DNA from: Aureimonas sp. AU4
GTDB lineage: Bacteria; Pseudomonadota; Alphaproteobacteria; Rhizobiales; Rhizobiaceae
DNA: 64,000 bases
NCBI RefSeq assembly: GCF_001463765.1
Contig: NZ_BBWK01000022.1
Span: 30,337-94,336 of the forward strand
Reading direction: 5' to 3'
Made by a program: the position numbers and the translations under genes. Below are positions 32,351-39,716 of the stretch, in pieces. The notes below the pieces were generated by a model. That model had not been told where the DNA came from and did no database searches. It was given only the letters and a program-made list of their open reading frames with translations. How positions within the stretch are numbered: the stretch's first letter is position 1; every line of letters starts with the position of its first letter.

Positions 32351-33870
32351 GCGGCGCGTTCCTTTGTTGTCGCCCGGGCGCCCGAGGCCGCCGCAAGCAG
32401 CATGTCGCCATCCACCGCCGCCGCCGGATAGTCGCCGACCAGAGCGCCGCGATAGACCACCAGGATGCGGTCGCAGAAGCCGACCAGTTCCAGAAGATCG
32501 GACGACAGCATCAGGATCGCGGCGCCCTCCGCCGACAGACGGTTGAGGAGATTGTAGATCTCGACCTTCGAGCCGACGTCGACCGCAACCGTGGGCTCGT
32601 CCAGGACGTAGATCTTGGACTGGCAGCTCAGCCACTTGGCGAGAGCGACCTTCTGCTGGTTGCCGCCCGACAGTTGCCGGACCAGAGCTTCGCCGTGGGG
32701 TGTCTTGATGGCGAGCTCGCGGATCAGGCCGTCCACGGCGGCGCGCTCACGGCGTTTGTCGACAAAGCCGAACCGGCTGTAGCGGCCAAGGCTCGCCAGC
32801 GTCGCATTCTCGCGCACCGACAGGCCGAGCGCCACGCCGTGCGCGCGCCGGTCCTCCGGCAGCATGGCGATGCCCCGGCCGACAGCGGAGACCGCCGAGC
32901 CGATGCGCCGCCGCTCGCCCTCGATCTCGATCGTGCCACCGTCGGCAACCGACAGACCGAAGAGGCACTCGATGATCTCCTTGGCGCCCGAGCCCAGAAG
33001 GCCGGTCAGACCGACGACCTCGCCCCGGCGCAGGTCGAAGGAGACGTCGCGGAAACGGCCCTTGAGAGACAGTTCGCGAACCGAAAGGACGGTCGCGCCC
33101 GGCCCGTGCGAGCGCTTGGGGAACATGTCGCCGACATCGCGCGCCACCATCATCGAGACGATCTCGTCGATGCCGGCGCGGCGCGGATCCACCGAGCCGA
33201 CGTCCGTTCCGTTGCGCATCACGACGACGCGGTCGCACAGATCCTCGATCTCCTGCATGTAGTGGGAGACGAAGACGATCGCGATGCCGTCGTCGCGCAG
33301 CCTGCGCAGAACGCGGAACAGGCTGTCCACCTCGCTCTTGACGAGGGCGGCGGTGGGTTCGTCGAGAACGAGGACCTTGGCCTCGTTGGCCAGGGCCCGC
33401 GTGATCTGGACGATCTTCTGCTGTGCGGTCGAGAGTTCCTGGACCAGCGTGCCGGCCGGCAGCGAGAAGCCGAAGTACCGCTGCATGAGTTCGGCCGCCC
33501 GTTGCGCCATGCGCCGCCGGCTGACGAACGGACCGAAGCCCTTCTCGTAGCCGAGGAAGATCGCCTCGCCGATCGTGGCGGTGGGCACGAGCAACCGGTC
33601 CTGATGGATGAAGTGGATGCCGAGGCGCTCCACCAGGGCGGGGGTCAGGCGCGAATGCGCGACCCCGTCGATCTCGACCGTTCCAGCATCGGGCTTCAGG
33701 ATGCCGGCGAGAACCTTGATGATCGTCGACTTGCCGGCACCGTTCTGGCCGACCAGCCCCATGATCGAGCCACGCTCGATGTCGAGGTCGGCGTCCACCA
33801 GCGCCTTGACGGGGCCGAAGCTCTTCGAGATGCCCCGCATGGAGACGATGGTGCGCGCGCTCTTGTCCAT
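32347..33870 (-). CDS. Sugar ABC transporter ATP-binding protein (RbsA/MglA-like)
   Basis: The 507-residue double ATPase has a first Walker A GQNGAGKSTIIKVLAG, signature LSTAQQKIVQITRAL and Walker B VLVLDEPTAAL. The second half has the degenerate Walker A (LTGLLGSGAKEIIECLFG) typical of the second domain in CUT2 transporters, plus LSGGNQQKVALAKWL and YVLDEPTVAVDVG. This layout is diagnostic of ribose/galactose-type (CUT2) importers. It lies between the binding protein and permease genes; a GC-rich stem-loop precedes it. Confidence 0.95.
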   Translation of the reverse strand: MDKSARTIVSMRGISKSFGPVKALVDADLDIERGSIMGLVGQNGAGKSTIIKVLAGILKPDAGTVEIDGVAHSRLTPALVERLGIHFIHQDRLLVPTATIGEAIFLGYEKGFGPFVSRRRMAQRAAELMQRYFGFSLPAGTLVQELSTAQQKIVQITRALANEAKVLVLDEPTAALVKSEVDSLFRVLRRLRDDGIAIVFVSHYMQEIEDLCDRVVVMRNGTDVGSVDPRRAGIDEIVSMMVARDVGDMFPKRSHGPGATVLSVRELSLKGRFRDVSFDLRRGEVVGLTGLLGSGAKEIIECLFGLSVADGGTIEIEGERRRIGSAVSAVGRGIAMLPEDRRAHGVALGLSVRENATLASLGRYSRFGFVDKRRERAAVDGLIRELAIKTPHGEALVRQLSGGNQQKVALAKWLSCQSKIYVLDEPTVAVDVGSKVEIYNLLNRLSAEGAAILMLSSDLLELVGFCDRILVVYRGALVGDYPAAAVDGDMLLAAASGARATTKERAA

Positions 33871-33916
33871 GGAACCTCCGCGCCGATCCGCTTCGGACCG
33901 GTCCCTTCCCTGAAGG

Positions 33917-33941
33917 GGGCGGGGCGCTTCGCGCCCCGCCC
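33917..33941 (-). other. Intercistronic stem-loop between the sugar-binding-protein and ATPase genes
   Basis: GGGCGGGGCGC and its exact complement form an 11-bp stem with a TTC loop, in the 85-base gap between the binding-protein stop and the ATPase start. There is no T run, so it is better suited to mRNA stabilisation or partial attenuation than to full termination. This fits the need for excess binding protein. Confidence 0.7.
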
Positions 33942-33955
33942 TGCGTCGCTGGCGG

Positions 33956-35008
33956 CTACTTGGCGGGTGCCTCGCCGCCGGCCGCGGCCAGGAAGGGCGC
34001 AGCCGTGTCCTTGGCGTTCTCCTTGGTGATCATCACCGCTGGTACGAACGTGAAGGGGGCCACCTTCTGGCCCGCGAGGTAGCGCGCCACGTTCTGGGCC
34101 GAAGCCTTGCCGATCTCGCTCGGCTGCTGGGCGCCCACCGCTCCGGCGGCCGAGTTCGGATCGGCGACCATCTTGACGACATCAGGCGTGCCGTCGATCG
34201 CGTAGGTCTTGATCTCGGTCCGGCCGGCCGCCTCGATCGCCTGCGTCGCGCCGACCTGCGGAATGTCCCAGCAGGCCCAGACGCTCTTGATCGACCCCTT
34301 TTCCGGGTACTTCGTGAGCATGTCCTGCACCTGGCTGTAGGCGCTCTGAACGGTGTTGGGGATCACATCGCGCAGTTCGGGCTCGATGATCTTCACGTTG
34401 GGATAGAAGCTGAGGACGTATTTCAGCTGGTCGTAGCGAATCTTGCAGACGGGAACGCTGTAGAATCCGTTGAAGACGAGGACGTTGCCCTCGCTCCCCA
34501 TGTCGGAGACCATCTGCAGCGCGACCTCGGAGCCGAGGGCGAAGTTGTTGGAGGTCGAGTTGTTCAGCGTATAGGGTGTCGCCGTGTCGATCGTGAAGAG
34601 CGGGATGCCCGCGTCGCGGATGCGCTTCAGCCAGGGGTTCAGGACGTCGACGTTGCCGAGCATGTCGATGATCGCATCGGGCTTCTGGGCGATCAGCGTC
34701 TGGATATGGGCGATCTGCTGCTGGTCCTTGCGACCGGCGTCCAGCGCGATGGGCTCGCCGCCCAGCCGCTTGATCTCGTTGATGGCGCCCTGGTAGGCCA
34801 TCAGATCCCAGTGATGATCGGTTCCAATGGCGGTGATGCCGACGCGCTTTCCAGCCAGGCTCGGAACGTCGGCGCTTGCTGCCGCCGCAGGCGCCTTCGT
34901 ATCCTGCGCGCTGGCGGCGCCGCCAAAGACGCAGGCGCCCAGGGCGACCATCGCGACCGTTGCCGACAAGCGCGCGCGCGCCTTGGCCGTCTTCAAAAAC
35001 TGCGTCAT
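33956..35008 (-). CDS. Periplasmic sugar-binding protein (CUT2/ribose-type)
   Basis: This 350-residue type I periplasmic binding protein has a Sec signal peptide (RLSATVAMVALGACVFGGAA, cleavage near ASAQD). Mature-domain marks include KRVGITAIGTDHHWDLMAYQ, IAHIQTLIAQKPDAIIDMLG (here with DMLGN rather than the common IPVD) and VWACWDIPQVGATQAIEAAG, the C-lobe ligand segment. It captures the sugar for the RbsA/RbsC-like importer encoded downstream. The conserved W/D positions in DHHWD and CWDIP suggest pentose- or deoxyhexose-like ligands, but this is weak evidence. Confidence 0.93.
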   Translation of the reverse strand: MTQFLKTAKARARLSATVAMVALGACVFGGAASAQDTKAPAAAASADVPSLAGKRVGITAIGTDHHWDLMAYQGAINEIKRLGGEPIALDAGRKDQQQIAHIQTLIAQKPDAIIDMLGNVDVLNPWLKRIRDAGIPLFTIDTATPYTLNNSTSNNFALGSEVALQMVSDMGSEGNVLVFNGFYSVPVCKIRYDQLKYVLSFYPNVKIIEPELRDVIPNTVQSAYSQVQDMLTKYPEKGSIKSVWACWDIPQVGATQAIEAAGRTEIKTYAIDGTPDVVKMVADPNSAAGAVGAQQPSEIGKASAQNVARYLAGQKVAPFTFVPAVMITKENAKDTAAPFLAAAGGEAPAK

Positions 35009-35088
35009 GCTTTCCTCCCAGAAAACGCGGCCTGCCGCCGCCTTCGCAGAACCGGCGTCGCCGGCAACTCATCGGGTCCGCAGCGATC

Positions 35089-35742
35089 TCAGGCGGCTGC
35101 CGACTTCTTTTGATGGCCATAGTTGGCCATGTGACTGATCACGTTTTGGATCTCGTCCTCGGACAGAAGCGGCGGCTCGCCGATTTGCAGGCAGCCGTGA
35201 TACTGGCGGGCCAGAGCCTCGACCTCGACGGCCAGCCACATGGCGCGATCCAGCGTGTCGCCGACGGCGATCATCCCGTGATGGGCCAGCAGGCAGGCCT
35301 TCCGGTCCTGAAGCGCCTCGACCGCGAAGCGCGACAGCTCCTCCGTGCCGAACGTGGCGTAGGGCGCGCAGCGGATGTCGTGGCCGCCCGCCACCGCGAT
35401 CATGTAGTGGATCGGCGGGATCGGCTTCTCGAGGATGGCGATCGTCGTGCAGAAGGTCGGATGGGCATGGACGATGGCGTTGACGTCGGGACGCTCACGC
35501 ATGATGTCGCGATGGAAGCGCCACTCGCTCGACGGCCGGTTCGGCCCGTCGAAGCTGCCGTCCATCCGCAGGAACATGATGTCCTCGGGTCGCAGATCCC
35601 CGTAGGGCACGCTGGTGGGCGTGATCAGAAGCCCCTCGCCGTGGCGCACGCTGATGTTGCCGGACGTGCCCTGGTTGATGCCGCTCGCATTCATGGCGAG
35701 GCAGGCGTCGATGATCGACTGGCGGATCTGGGTCTCGTTCAT
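35089..35742 (-). CDS. Class II (zinc) aldolase, fuculose/ribulose-phosphate type
   Basis: The 217-residue member of the aldolase II/adducin family begins MNETQIRQSIIDACLAMNAS. GINQGTSGNISVRHG forms the phosphate-binding loop, SSEWRFHRDIM carries the catalytic glutamate, and two zinc histidines are in VNAIVHAHPTF with another in ACLLAHHGMIA. Family members split fuculose-1-P, rhamnulose-1-P or similar ketose-1-phosphates into dihydroxyacetone phosphate plus an aldehyde, or epimerise ribulose-5-P. With a kinase and an aldehyde dehydrogenase in the operon, aldol cleavage is the more likely role. The frame continues upstream antisense to the SDR gene; the chosen ATG follows AAAGACAC. Confidence 0.9.
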   Translation of the reverse strand: MNETQIRQSIIDACLAMNASGINQGTSGNISVRHGEGLLITPTSVPYGDLRPEDIMFLRMDGSFDGPNRPSSEWRFHRDIMRERPDVNAIVHAHPTFCTTIAILEKPIPPIHYMIAVAGGHDIRCAPYATFGTEELSRFAVEALQDRKACLLAHHGMIAVGDTLDRAMWLAVEVEALARQYHGCLQIGEPPLLSEDEIQNVISHMANYGHQKKSAAA

Positions 35743-35753
35743 GTGTCTTTCCC

Positions 35754-36527
35754 TCACCAGGCCGTATAGCCGCCGTCGACCGCATGGACCGCGCCGGTGA
35801 CGTAGCTGCCGGCGGGCGACGCAAGGAACAGGATGGCCGCCGCGACCTCGGACGGCTCGCCGCAGCGCCCCATCGGCGTCATGTCCATCCATGTCTCGAA
35901 GAGTTCGGGCCGCGCGCGCATGGCGAGCGTCATGTCGGTCGCGATGTAGCCCGGCGCGACGGCGTTGACGCGCACGTTGCGGGACGCCCACTCGCAGGCC
36001 AGCGCCTTGGTCAGCATATGCACCGCGCCCTTCGAGGCGATGTAGGCGGCGGCGCTCTGGGGCCGGTTCACGATCGTGCCCGACATGGAGCCGAGGTTGA
36101 CGACGGAACCCGATCCGGCCGCCACCATGTGCCGCCCGAAGGCGCGGGCGCACCAGAAGACGCCGTTCAGGTTGACATCCATGATGAGGCGCCATTCCGC
36201 GTCGTCGGTTTCCAGCGCCGGCGTGATGCGGGCGATGCCGGCGTTGTTGACGAGAATGTCGATCCGGCCGTGCTGCGCGACGATCTCGTCGGCGACCCTG
36301 CTAGCCTCTTCGGGAACCGTCACGTCGAGACGGCGGGCCTCCGCCAGAATGCCGGCGCCGCCCAGCTTGGCGACCGCGGCGTCCGCGGCGTCCTTGTCGA
36401 GATCGCAGAGGACGATCTTCGCACCGCGCCCGCCCAAGGCTGTCGCGACCTCGAGACCGATGCCCCGCGCGCCCCCGGTGATCGCGGCGACCTGTCCCGT
36501 GAGATCGAAGAGTTTGGCGTAGTCCAT
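35754..36527 (-). CDS. Short-chain dehydrogenase/reductase (operon SDR 1)
   Basis: The 257-residue classical SDR has ITGGARGIGLEVATALGGRG, NNAG in DILVNNAGIARITP, a serine in SVVNLGSMSGT and the YxxxK motif in AAYIASKGAVH. CDLDKD after the second strand points to NAD+. It is the first gene of the sugar operon and is followed 11 bases later by the aldolase gene. It likely oxidises the imported polyol or sugar to the ketose or lactone used by later enzymes. The 138 bases before it contain candidate operators at 36627 and 36649. Confidence 0.9.
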   Translation of the reverse strand: MDYAKLFDLTGQVAAITGGARGIGLEVATALGGRGAKIVLCDLDKDAADAAVAKLGGAGILAEARRLDVTVPEEASRVADEIVAQHGRIDILVNNAGIARITPALETDDAEWRLIMDVNLNGVFWCARAFGRHMVAAGSGSVVNLGSMSGTIVNRPQSAAAYIASKGAVHMLTKALACEWASRNVRVNAVAPGYIATDMTLAMRARPELFETWMDMTPMGRCGEPSEVAAAILFLASPAGSYVTGAVHAVDGGYTAW

Positions 36528-36626
36528 GGCAATCCTCCCGTCGGGATGCCGAGGCGTGGCTTGGAAGCGCTGTTGCCCTGGATCCCGGTCTTGCGCCGCT
36601 TTTCTGCGGTCTTGACGGAAGAATGT

Positions 36627-36636
36627 ACCGACCGGT
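36627..36636. promoter_or_regulatory. ACCGACCGGT dyad upstream of the sugar operon
   Basis: A palindromic ACCG/CGGT pair sits about 100 bases before the first operon gene, extended to TACCGACCGGTCGACA. It shares the TACCGAC and ACCGGT words with the element between the TetR and acetoacetyl-CoA synthetase genes at 42878, which hints at common control, but the spacing differs. Confidence 0.35.
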
Positions 36637-36648
36637 CGACACTGTCAA

Positions 36649-36664
36649 TCTGGTAATGACCAGA
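36649..36664. promoter_or_regulatory. Candidate GntR operator upstream of the sugar operon
   Basis: TCTGGT and ACCAGA are perfect inverted half-sites around AATG, immediately after the GntR stop codon and about 122 bases before the first sugar-operon start. The GGT/ACC core is compatible with HutC-subfamily GntR sites. Confidence 0.5.
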
Positions 36665-36665
36665 A

Positions 36666-37514
36666 TCACGCTTTCGTTGATGCTGCCATTGCGGGAGCGG
36701 TGCCATCGGCGCGCACATGGATGCGCGCGACCGCCGAGTTGAAGATGGCGTCGTAGTATTCCAGCGGTGCGCCATCGTTGGCGTAGGCGACGGATTCGAT
36801 GGAGATCACGGGCTGCGACGGTTCGATGCCGAGCCGGGCGGCCTGGTCCGCTGTCGGCATGGCGGCCTTGAACCAGCGCTCCGAGCGTTGAACCGTGAGT
36901 CCGTAGCGGGTTCGGATCGTGCCGAAGATCGACCGGTTCTCCAGTTCCATCGTTTCCAGCCCGGGCACCTTGTGGCCGGGCAGCGAGATGTTCGTCAGCG
37001 TGATTGCCTGCCCGTCCTGACGGTAGACGCGTCCGATGCGGACCACGTCCGCGCCGACCGGCAAGGCCAGGAAGTGTCGCTCGCGATCGTCGGCGACGGT
37101 GCGCTCGAAGCGGAAGGTCTGCGTGGTCACGACGCGCCCCTTGTCTCCGAGGTCGTCGAAGACGCTGAGGTTCGAGGTGATGAAGTCCACGTCCTGCGGA
37201 GTCGAGCGCACGACAAAGGTCCCCCGGCGCGGAATGCGGGCAAGGCGCCCCTCGGACGCCAGCGCCGCCACGGCCGAGCGCACCACCGGTCGCGACACGT
37301 TGAACATCGCCGATAGGGCCTGCTCGGAGGGCAGGCGCGCGTCTTCGCCGAAGTCGCCGTCGGCGATCGCCTCCTCGATACGCTGGCGCAGTTGCAGCCA
37401 GAGCGGCGTCGTCTCGTCCCGCTCGAGGGCCGCCCGCGTTCCGATGGCGGTCAGCATCTCGGAATCGGCCGCGGCGTTGAGGGCGCGCCCTCGTCGTCTG
37501 GTTCGTGGTTGCAT
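36666..37514 (-). CDS. GntR-family (HutC/UTRA) transcriptional regulator
   Basis: The 282-residue regulator has an N-terminal winged helix (PLWLQLRQRIEEAIADGDFG, then RLPSEQALSAMFNVSRPVVR) with wing RLARIPRRGTFVV. A UTRA effector domain follows (RIGRVYRQDGQAITLTNISL, then FGTIRTRYGLTVQRSERWFK). UTRA domains bind small sugars or acids. I chose the ATG of MQPRTRRRG, preceded by GGAAAG about 8 bases away. It lies directly upstream of, and co-directional with, the sugar operon, so local control is likely; the dyad at 36649 is a plausible site. Effector unknown. Confidence 0.9.
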   Translation of the reverse strand: MQPRTRRRGRALNAAADSEMLTAIGTRAALERDETTPLWLQLRQRIEEAIADGDFGEDARLPSEQALSAMFNVSRPVVRSAVAALASEGRLARIPRRGTFVVRSTPQDVDFITSNLSVFDDLGDKGRVVTTQTFRFERTVADDRERHFLALPVGADVVRIGRVYRQDGQAITLTNISLPGHKVPGLETMELENRSIFGTIRTRYGLTVQRSERWFKAAMPTADQAARLGIEPSQPVISIESVAYANDGAPLEYYDAIFNSAVARIHVRADGTAPAMAASTKA

Positions 37515-37579
37515 GTGCGCTTTCCGCCTGATCTCGTCCGCTGGCCGGTGGGCGTCCTGTCCGCAGCGGATGCGTCGCC

Positions 37580-38827
37580 TCAGCGCCGGCCGTTCGCCAT
37601 CTTTCCGGCGTCCGGATGCCGGCGCAATGCCGCCATGGCCCAAATCCCGAGAAGCGGTCCGGGAACGAGTACCAGAAAGCTCCATCGCCAGCTTCCCAGC
37701 GCCTCGGCGACGAGGCCCGTGACATGGATCGAGGCGATCGTCAGCGCGAAGCCGAAGCCGAGCTGCAATGTGAGGGCGGTGCCGACGAACCGGCTGTCGC
37801 CGACCTCGGTCACGGCCGCGGAGAACTGCGCGGAATCGCCGATCACGCTGATGCCCCAGACAAGCAACAGCGCCACGAAGAGCGGGGTCGGTCCGTCGAA
37901 CACGAGGCCCATGGTGAGCGCGCAACTGCCCGAGACCGCCATCATGCCGATCGTCGTCGCGGTCCGCCCGAAGCGGTCGGCGAGAAGGCCCCCGAGGAGG
38001 CAACCGACGACGCCCACCGAGACGGCCGCGAAGGTCAGAAGCGAGGCGCGGGACGCGGCGTCGGCGACGCCCTGACGCGCAAGGGCCTCGCGCGAGTAGG
38101 CAAGACACCAGCCCCAGGCCGCATACAGCTCCCACATGTGTCCGAAGTAGCCGAGATTGGCCAGAAGAAGGGGGCGGTTGCGCAGGACGGCCCCCATCTG
38201 GCGGGGGTCGAAGGCGGCCCGCGAGAAGCGATAGGGCCCTTCCCGTGTCCTGGCGAAGAGCAAGGCGCCCAGAAGACTGGCGCCCGAGGCGGCCGCCACC
38301 ACGAAGCGCCAGTCGACTCCCCCGAGGTAGCGCACCGCATGGGGGGTGGCCGAGCCGAGCGTCAGCGCGCCGATCACCGCGCCGAGCGCCAGTCCGCGCC
38401 CGCGCCGGAACCAGGTGGAGACGAGCTTGAGCGCGGGGGGATAGACGCCTGCGAGCAGTATTCCCGTCGCGATGCGGGCCGCGATGGCGCTGCCGGGCCC
38501 CGGCGCCACCAGAAGACCGGCATTGGCCAGCGCGACCAGCACCGCGCAGGTCGCCATCAGGCGGTGGAGACGCACGAGATCGGACAGGTTCGTGAGGCTT
38601 GCCGCCACCGCGCCGAGAACGAAGCCCAGCTGCACGCCGTTGGTGAGCCAGGCGGCGCTCGCGGGCCCCATCTGCCAGCGAGCGGCGAGCTCCGGAACCA
38701 CCGCGGTCGCAGAGAACCACGTCGTCAGGGTCAGAACGACCGCGGCGCAGACGAGGGCGAGGGCTCGGCGCCGGGCCGCCTGCTCGCTCGGCGCTTCGGG
38801 CGACGAAGCGGCGGCCGCCACCCCCAT
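37580..38827 (-). CDS. Major facilitator superfamily transporter
   Basis: The 415-residue protein has about twelve membrane spans. A short cytosolic N-terminus leads into LALVCAAVVLTLTTWFSATA. The conserved loop 2-3 region is divergent, while STWFRRGRGLALGAVIGALT and LADRFGRTATTIGMM match the MFS loops. It starts two bases after the MaoC gene stop, so it belongs to the acyl-CoA operon rather than to the GntR gene 65 bases downstream. The substrate may be an organic acid used by the synthetase and hydratase of that operon. Direction of transport cannot be told. Confidence 0.85.
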   Translation of the reverse strand: MGVAAAASSPEAPSEQAARRRALALVCAAVVLTLTTWFSATAVVPELAARWQMGPASAAWLTNGVQLGFVLGAVAASLTNLSDLVRLHRLMATCAVLVALANAGLLVAPGPGSAIAARIATGILLAGVYPPALKLVSTWFRRGRGLALGAVIGALTLGSATPHAVRYLGGVDWRFVVAAASGASLLGALLFARTREGPYRFSRAAFDPRQMGAVLRNRPLLLANLGYFGHMWELYAAWGWCLAYSREALARQGVADAASRASLLTFAAVSVGVVGCLLGGLLADRFGRTATTIGMMAVSGSCALTMGLVFDGPTPLFVALLLVWGISVIGDSAQFSAAVTEVGDSRFVGTALTLQLGFGFALTIASIHVTGLVAEALGSWRWSFLVLVPGPLLGIWAMAALRRHPDAGKMANGRR

Positions 38828-38829
38828 CG

Positions 38830-39282
38830 TCAGCGCTTCGCGAGCGGAACGGTGTAGACCGTCGCCGTGCCCGACAGGCAGATCTCACCCGCCTCGTTCA
38901 CGACCTGCGTCTCGATCTTGCAGATCGGCTTGTCGGGTCGCACCTCCGTGATGGTGACGCGTCCGGTGATCGTCTCGTCGACGCCCACGGCTTTCGAGAA
39001 GCGCCATTCCGTTCCGAGGAACACCGTGCCGGGACCGGGCAGGTCCTCCGCGACGATGGCGTTGAGGATGCCCGAGGTCACGCCGCCCTGAACGATCAGC
39101 TTGCCGAAGACGCTCCGCTCCGCCAGCTCGCGATCGTAGTGCAGCGGATTGCGGTCTCCGGTGATCTCGGTGAAGGCCTCGATGTCGCGCATCGAGGTCG
39201 TGCGCGAGCGCTCGGCGCTTTGCCCGACCTCGGGCCTGCCCTTCACGACACCGGCCCAGCCGTCGGTGGTCTGCGTGCTCAT
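38830..39282 (-). CDS. MaoC-family (R)-hydratase, single hotdog
   Basis: The 150-residue protein has the hydratase-2 motif in FTEITGDRNPLHYDRELAE, with the Asp and His that activate water, and GKLIVQGGVTSGILNAIVAE in the central helix. It would hydrate a trans-2-enoyl-CoA. The ATG overlaps the DUF35 stop by four bases. The frame continues upstream, but that part is antisense to the DUF35 gene. With DUF35 and the thiolase-like protein it forms a trio comparable to the ChsH1/ChsH2/Ltp2 set of steroid side-chain degradation; here the hydratase and DUF35 are separate proteins. Confidence 0.88.
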   Translation of the reverse strand: MSTQTTDGWAGVVKGRPEVGQSAERSRTTSMRDIEAFTEITGDRNPLHYDRELAERSVFGKLIVQGGVTSGILNAIVAEDLPGPGTVFLGTEWRFSKAVGVDETITGRVTITEVRPDKPICKIETQVVNEAGEICLSGTATVYTVPLAKR

Positions 39283-39716
39283 GGTGTGTCTCCTGTTGGG
39301 GAATCGGTGGTGGGTGCGGCCTCGAAGGCCGGCAGCCGCCGGTCGCCGACCCGCGTCGGTCGCAGGCGCAACGCCATGCCGACACTCGGAGCCTCGTCGA
39401 GAACGAGGCTGAGCATGGTCGGCCCTTCCGCCAGTTCCACGAGGCCGACGACGTAGGGCGCCGCCGGCGCCCAGCCGGGATGGCCGGGGCGATGGACGAT
39501 GCTGAAGCTCTTGAGATGCCCGCGCCCGGACGCCTCGCGCCACACGAGGCGGTCGCTCCAGCAATGGGGGCATATGCGGCGGGGATAGAAGACGGCCCTC
39601 TGGCAGGCTTCGCAGTGCTGGAGGTGGAGACGCCCCGCCTCGGCCGCGTCCCAGAAGGGCGCCGTCAGCTGCGTGATCGTGGGACCGGGCACCTTGAGAT
39701 CGGACAGGTCGTTCAT
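39279..39716 (-). CDS. DUF35/OB-fold zinc-ribbon protein
   Basis: The 145-residue protein has a rubredoxin-like zinc ribbon, CEACQRAVFYPRRICPHC, near residue 35. It is followed by an OB-fold acyl-CoA-associated domain (SGRGHLKSFSIVHRPGHPGW, APYVVGLVELAEGP). DUF35 proteins bind thiolase-like partners and are usually encoded next to them. Both its ends overlap neighbours by four bases, ATGA at the start and ATGA at the stop, so stoichiometric production with the thiolase-like protein and hydratase is expected. Confidence 0.92.
   Translation of the reverse strand: MNDLSDLKVPGPTITQLTAPFWDAAEAGRLHLQHCEACQRAVFYPRRICPHCWSDRLVWREASGRGHLKSFSIVHRPGHPGWAPAAPYVVGLVELAEGPTMLSLVLDEAPSVGMALRLRPTRVGDRRLPAFEAAPTTDSPTGDTP

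Noticed and set aside
33917..33941. Classical Rho-independent terminator after the sugar-binding-protein gene
   Set aside because: The stem is strong but no T run follows, and downstream genes of the same transporter depend on read-through.
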